Positions 58,807 to 64,000 of a DNA stretch of 64,000 bases are shown here, piece by piece. The first letter of the stretch is position 1. The number at the start of each line of letters is the position of its first letter. The DNA is taken from the NCBI GenBank assembly GCA_001566295.1, contig KQ964272.1:186001-250000 (forward strand). Reading direction: 5' to 3'. Made by a program: the position numbers and the translations under genes. Source of the DNA: Microdochium bolleyi (Eukaryota > Ascomycota > Sordariomycetes > Xylariales > Microdochiaceae). The notes under the pieces are model-generated. The model saw only the letters and a list, made by a program, of their open reading frames with translations, did not search any database and was not told the DNA's origin.

Positions 58807-60023
58807 ATGGGTCTCTCCGGCCCCAAGAAGTAAGACAACCTGCGTGCGCCCGCCGCTGCGACAACCAACCTGGGCTTGGTCTCGTACTGACTGAGCACGT
58901 CTCTCCTACAGCAAGCGGAAGATCAACGAGGACCCGAACAACACGCGATGGAGCCGTGACGAGACGACCTTTGGCCAGCGTATCCTGCGCGCGCAAGGAT
59001 GGGAACCAGGCCGGAACCTGGGCGCCAAAGATGCTGCGCACGCCAGCTACCACACGGCCGCCAGCTCAGCGCCCATCAAGGTCGTTCTAAAGGACGACTT
59101 CCTCGGCCTGGGCGCCAAGATCCGCCAGAAGCAGAGTGACGAGTGCACAGGGCTCGACGTCTTCAAGGACCTCCTCGGCAGGCTCAACGGCAAGTCGGAG
59201 GAGAGCATTGAGACCGCGCGCAAGGCCCGATCCGACATCAAGACCAACCTCTACGTCGAGCAGAAGTTTGGCCTCATGCGTTTCGTCAGCGGAGGGCTGC
59301 TCGTGGGCGACCAGATGCAGGACTTGGTGACGAAGAAGGAGGAGGGCGACTTGGTCAAGGTGGAGCCTGAGGATGTCAAGATCAAGGAGGAGGAGACTTC
59401 TGATTCCGAGAAGACTTCATCGAAGAAGGACAAGAAGTCCAAGAAGCGGAAGGCCGATGACGGTGAGCAGGACGAGACGGTAACGGAGAAGTCGCGCGAC
59501 AAGAAGAAGCGGAAGAAGGCCGATGCCGAGAAGGACGAGGACTCGTCTGACGAATCAGCGAAGAAGAAAAAGAAGAAGAAGTCGAAGAGCGCCAGCGATT
59601 CCGACGATGACTCTGCCAAATCTAAAGACAAGAAGAAGAAGCGGAAAGAGAAGAAGCTCAAGGAGGCCGAAGCCGCCGAGAGTGCCGCCACATCAGACGT
59701 TGAGGACGCCGAGAAGCGGAGGAAGAGGGAGAAGAAGGAGAAGAAGCGGAGGAAGCAGGAGGCCGCGGAGAGCACCGCGAGCTCGACGCCGATGGTCGTG
59801 GACACGCCCGAGGCGAGTGGCACAGCGACGCCAGTCGAGACTGGCACGTCCACACCGACAGCGATGTCGGCGCGACACTACGCGCGGTCCAAAAACATCG
59901 CGGCCAAGAGGCAGGCTATGGCCGAGATGAAGTCCTTGAACCAGGTGAGCATCCGTTTGTGTGGGAGCTGTGCGTACATTCTTACTGACTACTTGATAGA
60001 TTTTCATGGTCAAGCCCGTTTGA
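58807..60023 (+). CDS. PXR1: G-patch nucleolar protein PXR1
   Basis: Three exons, 58807-58829, 58912-59944 and 60000-60023, encode 359 aa. The last exon is only 24 nt and codes IFMVKPV, a tail found in this family. Exon 1 holds MGLSGPK, also conserved. A G-patch (about 26-75: FGQRILRAQGWEPGRNLG, FLGLGAKIR) is followed by KQSDECTGLDVFKDLLGRLNGK and a second conserved stretch (YVEQKFGLMRFVSGGLLVG). From about residue 165 to 300 the protein is a low-complexity run of Lys/Glu/Ser blocks typical of PXR1. The C-terminus holds the SARHYARSKNIAAKRQAMAEM motif. PXR1 works in rRNA and snoRNA processing and can inhibit telomerase; it is nucleolar. No signs of transfer. Confidence 0.93.
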
Positions 60024-62026
60024 TTTTGACACAAGCTTTAGCGATTTGATTGTTTCTACATAGATACAGATAAACAAGATACCCAATACACTTGGATTCT
60101 GGTTATTCAAACCACGTGGTACCTATCTAGCGATAAAGACTCAGACGGACGTACAACCGGCGATCGATGACCAAGATGTCCCAGCAAGGGTTCGGAGATA
60201 TCAACCTGGCCCGGTCGATGACCCGCCAGACTTTCTCATAAGCACAGAAAAGGGTGCTCTCGCCAGTGATCTATGACAATGAATATCGTCATGTCTCGAA
60301 TGATACGCGAGATGAAGCCTCCCCACAGCAAGCGGCTCTGTGCCGGATCTTTGCTTTCTAGCGGCTATGGGATGGAGGAAGAGCCCCAACGTTGTCGGGT
60401 ACCACCATTTTGATTGTGAGGCCCAAAAACGCCCATTAGGCAGGTACAGTGAAACATGAAGTAGATAACTAGATTCAAGCCTCTTCTTCCCAACGCGAGA
60501 GGGGCTTTACGAAGGAGAGGAAAGATGACGACGACCCGCGGCGGCTGACTTTTGACAAGCCCGCTGCCAGCGCACCCGACGATGCAGGCAGGACCCTGCT
60601 TCACGGGCGGTGGTCCCAGGCTGTACAAGTTAGGGTTCAGGGGTCCATTGCGCTCAGGCAGGCAGGCATGCACGGCATGGCACTCGCCCGCCGCCCAAGC
60701 ACGACGTGTGGCAGAGATCCCGCGCCGCGGAGACTTGTGCCTGGACTGGTCCGCAGATGGGCGTCAAGGTTCACAGCGCGGCTTCGCTGTGTCTCGTGGG
60801 TCCGGGCCCTTGCCCGAGCGGACAACAGGCTCATTGGGTGGCTTGTTTAGCAACGAAGCAAGGTCGCAGGAAGTAGGGTAGGGTGTCGTGTTTGAGGATC
60901 GAGGATTCCCACTTTCGGTGCCCGAAAACCTCGAGCAGACAGACCAAGCAGACGTCCGTCCCGGGTTTAGAGTTTCGAAACCCTTGCCAGGAGATCTTGG
61001 GAAAGTGATTGGCTGACCTGAGGGGGAGGTGGGGAGCATGCCCGAAAGCCACCAACGTCATCTGGCCAGTTTCCTGCGGGTCAGCAGGGCAGCGCAGCGC
61101 AGGGTTGTTGGCGGAGTCTCAAGCTCGAGTCGGCCGGCCACGGGGAAAGAACAATCCTCATTGTTCGCGGCTCGTCAGGGACAGCGTCCCACCCGCACAT
61201 ACTGTGGTCTACAGCGATGGACGTGATGGGGCCCCAGGCCCAGGGTTTTCCATTGCGGCCCTGGTTGTTGCGTCTTCCCTCAACTGCCGTCCGCCTCGTT
61301 GCCTGAACCAGCCCCGCTGGTAGAGCTGGCTGGCCCAGACACAGCCACTTGACATTACCGAGCGTCCATGGTCTTACCTTGTCTCGTGCCCAGATGGAGG
61401 GGATGTGCACATGGCCAACCCAGCTTCCCAGGCGCTGTGATGAAGGCATGGAAAGCAATACAAATCTGCTGTAGAGTCCCGTCTGCTTCGCCTTGGTCGT
61501 CGTCGTCGTCGTCTGATCTCCCTCTCGAGTTTCCACAACAGTGTTCACAAACTGCAGCCATACCTCGTTGCAGAGCCGGGCTGTCCAGCTTGCACAAGCA
61601 CAGCTCCCGTCAAGTCGAGTCACCCCAGCCTATCACCGCCCCCGGTCCGCACCGACGGGCAGGCCCAAACCTGTTCCTGGTCGTGACGTAGAACCGGCGA
61701 CATCTACGGCCCCGCAGGCCCAGCCCAGGCTCTCGCTCGCAGGCCCGCCCCAGGGCCGCCCGAATCGATCGGCACTGCCTCCAGTCCCATTACCTCCCCA
61801 CGGCAGCCATGTATTTCTACACCTCGACAGGTTAGCCCACCTTTCTTCGTCTGTTTCCCATCCCATAGACCAGCGATCGTCTTGCCCCGATCATCTTCTC
61901 CATTTTCCGCTTCCGGGCGCTGGAGCGAACCTCTGCGAGCCTACTCAGCATCAACTCGATCTGCACCACACGCCCTTCCTCCAACACAACACTACTCAAG
62001 AGACTGACCGTCGCACAACCGCCATC
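60024..62026. other. Intergenic; probable leader of the Pro/His-rich gene
   Basis: 2.0 kb. The final 486 nt are open in the frame of the next gene but begin with a non-ATG codon, are Ser/Pro/His-rich and read like untranslated leader. No gene supported. Confidence 0.45.
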
Positions 62027-62665
62027 ATGTACACCACCACAGCGCCCCGTGAGCGCTACAGCAAGTACAAGAAGGTCCTGTACATGGAGCCGCCCACAAA
62101 CGGGAGCATGACCGTCGCCCGGCGCACGACGACCATCGTCCCGCCGCCCGCTCCCCCGCCGCGGCCTCGGCCCATCACTCCGCCGCCCGTCGTCTGCCTG
62201 CCGCCTCCCCCTCCGCCGCCGCCGCCGCCTGAGCCCATCCCGGAGCCTCCCGTGGTCTGCCTCCCACCACCACCGCCGCCGCCTCCTCCTCCGCCGCCGC
62301 CGCAGCCGGAGCCGTGCATCGACGACATCATCGTCGAAGACGACTCCCCGATCGACTGCATCGCCGTGGACGTCGAGCCGTCCGTCGCCTCCTCGAGGTC
62401 GTCGCACAAGTCCAAGAAGCACCACAAGAAGCACCACCACAGCCACCACCACTCCCGCTCCCGCAGCCGCGAGGTCTACATCGAGCGCGAGCGCGAGCTC
62501 GTCCCCTACCCGGTCCACGTCCCTGTCCCCGTCCCCGTGCGGACGGAGCCGCAGTACGAGACGTTCCGGTACGTCGATGCCCCGCGCCGCCGGCGCGAGG
62601 AGGAGCGGCAGGACCGCGATATTGTGATCGAGGACCGGAGGGTCAGGCGGTACATCGACTACTGA
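62027..62665 (+). CDS. Pro/His-rich low-complexity protein
   Basis: A single exon of 212 aa from an ATG in context CATCATGTAC. Residues 1-36 include a basic Tyr/Lys-rich start. From about 42 to 92 comes a poly-Pro region built from two copies of a block (VVCLPPPPPP), then an acidic linker (CIDDIIVEDDSPIDCIAVDVEP), a Ser/His/Lys-rich stretch (KKHHKKHHHSHHHSRSRSRE) and a basic, Glu/Arg-rich C-terminus. There is no signal peptide, membrane segment or known catalytic domain. The His-rich stretch could bind metal ions, and the Pro stretch could bind SH3, WW or EVH1 domains; neither is demonstrated. The codons are very GC-rich. A longer frame extends upstream without an ATG and is not used. Confidence 0.6.
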   Translation: MYTTTAPRERYSKYKKVLYMEPPTNGSMTVARRTTTIVPPPAPPPRPRPITPPPVVCLPPPPPPPPPPEPIPEPPVVCLPPPPPPPPPPPPPQPEPCIDDIIVEDDSPIDCIAVDVEPSVASSRSSHKSKKHHKKHHHSHHHSRSRSREVYIERERELVPYPVHVPVPVPVRTEPQYETFRYVDAPRRRREEERQDRDIVIEDRRVRRYIDY

Positions 62666-63538
62666 GTTGGCTCTCCGTGGGAAATGGGAGGGCGTATTTT
62701 CGTTCTTGTCAGCAGGTAGATTTTTCTTCTCTTACGAACCGGCAGATATGGGGGCCGTTCGTTGTGACGGTGACATGTTTTTTTGGTGGTGTCTTCTTTT
62801 TGCTTTGGTATATACCTTGCTTCTTGTCGGTGGTATTTTTCTTTTGAATGGTATCATTTCTCTATTAGCTTACCATGGGGTGGGTTTCTCTCTTGCAAGC
62901 TTGTTCCTGCGCAAAGCTTCAGCTGGTCCAATACGGGGAATGAGCTGTGGACATGACACGCTACACGTATGACGATGTCACGAACCGAATAAATCTGGTT
63001 AAACACATGTTACTGTGCGTTTTATAATGTAAGAAAGCTTCGGAATCTTTGACAGCCTGCACGGGGATGAGATATCCATGTGAGATTAGTAGGATGTTTC
63101 GTTTACGTCTCTATTCGTACTTGGGCGCAAGCTGAACATCAGAAGCGGCTTAACTGTGTAATATTCTCCAACCTCTTGCACTTGATGTTATGCGCCACAC
63201 CGAGGTGCAAGGAAGACAGATTGATGCCTCTGCTGCAAAGTCTCAGCGTGGACTCTGCGGGGAAACACCGGATCAAGTGCATTTATGTTCTAGGTCGTCT
63301 TTATCTCTTTTGTTCAGTCGCAGAAGTGGTCCCTTGAGTCTAAAGAGGGCACTATCGTGCCTCCGCTGTGGTCTGTGAAGGCATGGAATTCGGGGCTTGG
63401 CGGTCATGTGGGACCCCACCGCCAGCGCCTTCTCGTCGGGGTCCGGACACTATTAGCACCGTCGCGGCGTCACGGCATCCACACCACCCCGTTGCTTCTC
63501 CATCGTAAAAAGAGCGGCGAGCCCACAACCCAGCGGCC
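62666..63538. other. Intergenic, nothing supportable
   Basis: AT-rich 3' flank of the Pro/His-rich gene, then a GC-rich leader preceding the transcription factor ATG. No motif-bearing frame. Confidence 0.5.
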
Positions 63539-64000
63539 ATGGACGACGAAGACGACCAGACGCCCGATAGCAGCTCCCACCGCGACCCGAGCCCCCACGA
63601 TCCAGCCGACCCAAATGACCCCAACGATCCCAAGAAGCCCCGGGCCTGCGAGGCCTGCCGTGGCCTCAAGGTGAAATGCGAGCCCGACCCAGGCAACATC
63701 GACGGGCCGTGCAAGCGGTGCGCAAAGGCCGGCCGCAGCTGCGTCGTCACGCAGCCTACACGCAAGCGCCAGAAGAAGACCGACAGTCGTGTCGCGGAGC
63801 TCGAGAAAAAGATTGATGCCCTGACGGCGACGCTCCAGGCATCCAGGGTGCCGCCTGGCGCGTCAGCATCATCGTCACCGTACCCGGCTTCCCATCACGG
63901 CGGTGCGCCCAGTGTCGTGAACGGAGGCTACGCGAGTCACCATGAACCTCCAGGGCGTGCTCGATCTGTGGACCGGCGTACGAGTGCTGCATCGTCATGG
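63539..64000 (+). CDS. Zn(II)2Cys6 transcription factor, 5' part (truncated by the window end)
   Basis: An ATG at 63539 opens 154 codons without a stop. A Pro/Asp-rich start is followed by a Zn2Cys6 cluster at residues 39-71 with spacing C-x2-C-x6-C-x10-C-x2-C-x6-C (first Cys in ACEACRGLKVKC, last in GRSCVV). A basic linker (PTRKRQKKTD) and a coiled-coil dimerisation stretch (RVAELEKKIDALTATLQ) come next. Such proteins bind CGG-half-site DNA as dimers and regulate metabolism or drug and stress responses. The rest of the protein, including the fungal-specific middle region, lies beyond the window. Target genes cannot be predicted. No intron is visible in the part present. Confidence 0.9.
   Translation, partial: MDDEDDQTPDSSSHRDPSPHDPADPNDPNDPKKPRACEACRGLKVKCEPDPGNIDGPCKRCAKAGRSCVVTQPTRKRQKKTDSRVAELEKKIDALTATLQASRVPPGASASSSPYPASHHGGAPSVVNGGYASHHEPPGRARSVDRRTSAASSW

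Overview
This window is nuclear DNA from a filamentous ascomycete (Pezizomycotina, most likely Sordariomycetes and plausibly Hypocreales). The evidence is single-copy eukaryotic housekeeping genes with short spliceosomal introns (GTRNGY donors, CTRAY branch sites, YAG acceptors), fungal-only families (vacuolar dipeptidyl aminopeptidase B, fumarate reductase fused to cytochrome b5, Zn2Cys6 regulator, GPI-anchored surface protein), GC-rich third codon positions, and long untranslated or intergenic stretches. I found no operons, CRISPR arrays, rRNA or tRNA genes, or intact transposons.

Layout. 0.7-4.2 kb: a calycin-like conserved fungal protein and, convergent to it, an extended SDR. 4.2-16.1 kb: a gene-poor stretch of almost 12 kb with simple repeats and three doubtful coding relics. 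16.1-18.0 kb: an intronless 633-aa fungal protein. 19.0-21.2 kb: soluble fumarate reductase with a C-terminal cytochrome b5 domain. 24.0-24.9 kb: secreted fasciclin-like protein. 26.8-29.1 kb: secreted multidomain polysaccharide deacetylase, divergent from dapB at 31.2-34.1 kb. 35.0-35.7 kb: GPI-type Ser/Thr-rich surface protein. 38.2-40.7 kb: CorA-type Mg2+ transporter.

From 42 kb the window becomes a dense housekeeping block: CstF-64/Rna15 and prohibitin-2 (divergent), NEDD8/RUB1, elongin A (convergent with RUB1), the cohesin kleisin Rad21, the Golgi Ca2+/Mn2+ ATPase PMR1 (divergent from Rad21), an unrecognised coiled-coil protein, and the G-patch nucleolar protein PXR1 (divergent from it). 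The right end carries a Pro/His-rich low-complexity protein and the 5' part of a Zn2Cys6 transcription factor that runs off the window.

The genes do not form one pathway. RUB1 and elongin A both belong to cullin-RING biology, but their adjacency is probably fortuitous. Exon structures were built by hand from splice consensus, reading-frame continuity and remembered family motifs. All multi-exon models given below except the start of dapB close to a whole number of codons without forcing; dapB needs a 4-nt first exon. I could not run homology searches, so names rest on recognisable motifs. I found no convincing new biological system. The most unusual items are the relics in the gene-poor stretch, the 4-nt first exon of dapB, an SDR lacking its catalytic Tyr-Lys pair, and the orphan coiled-coil gene.
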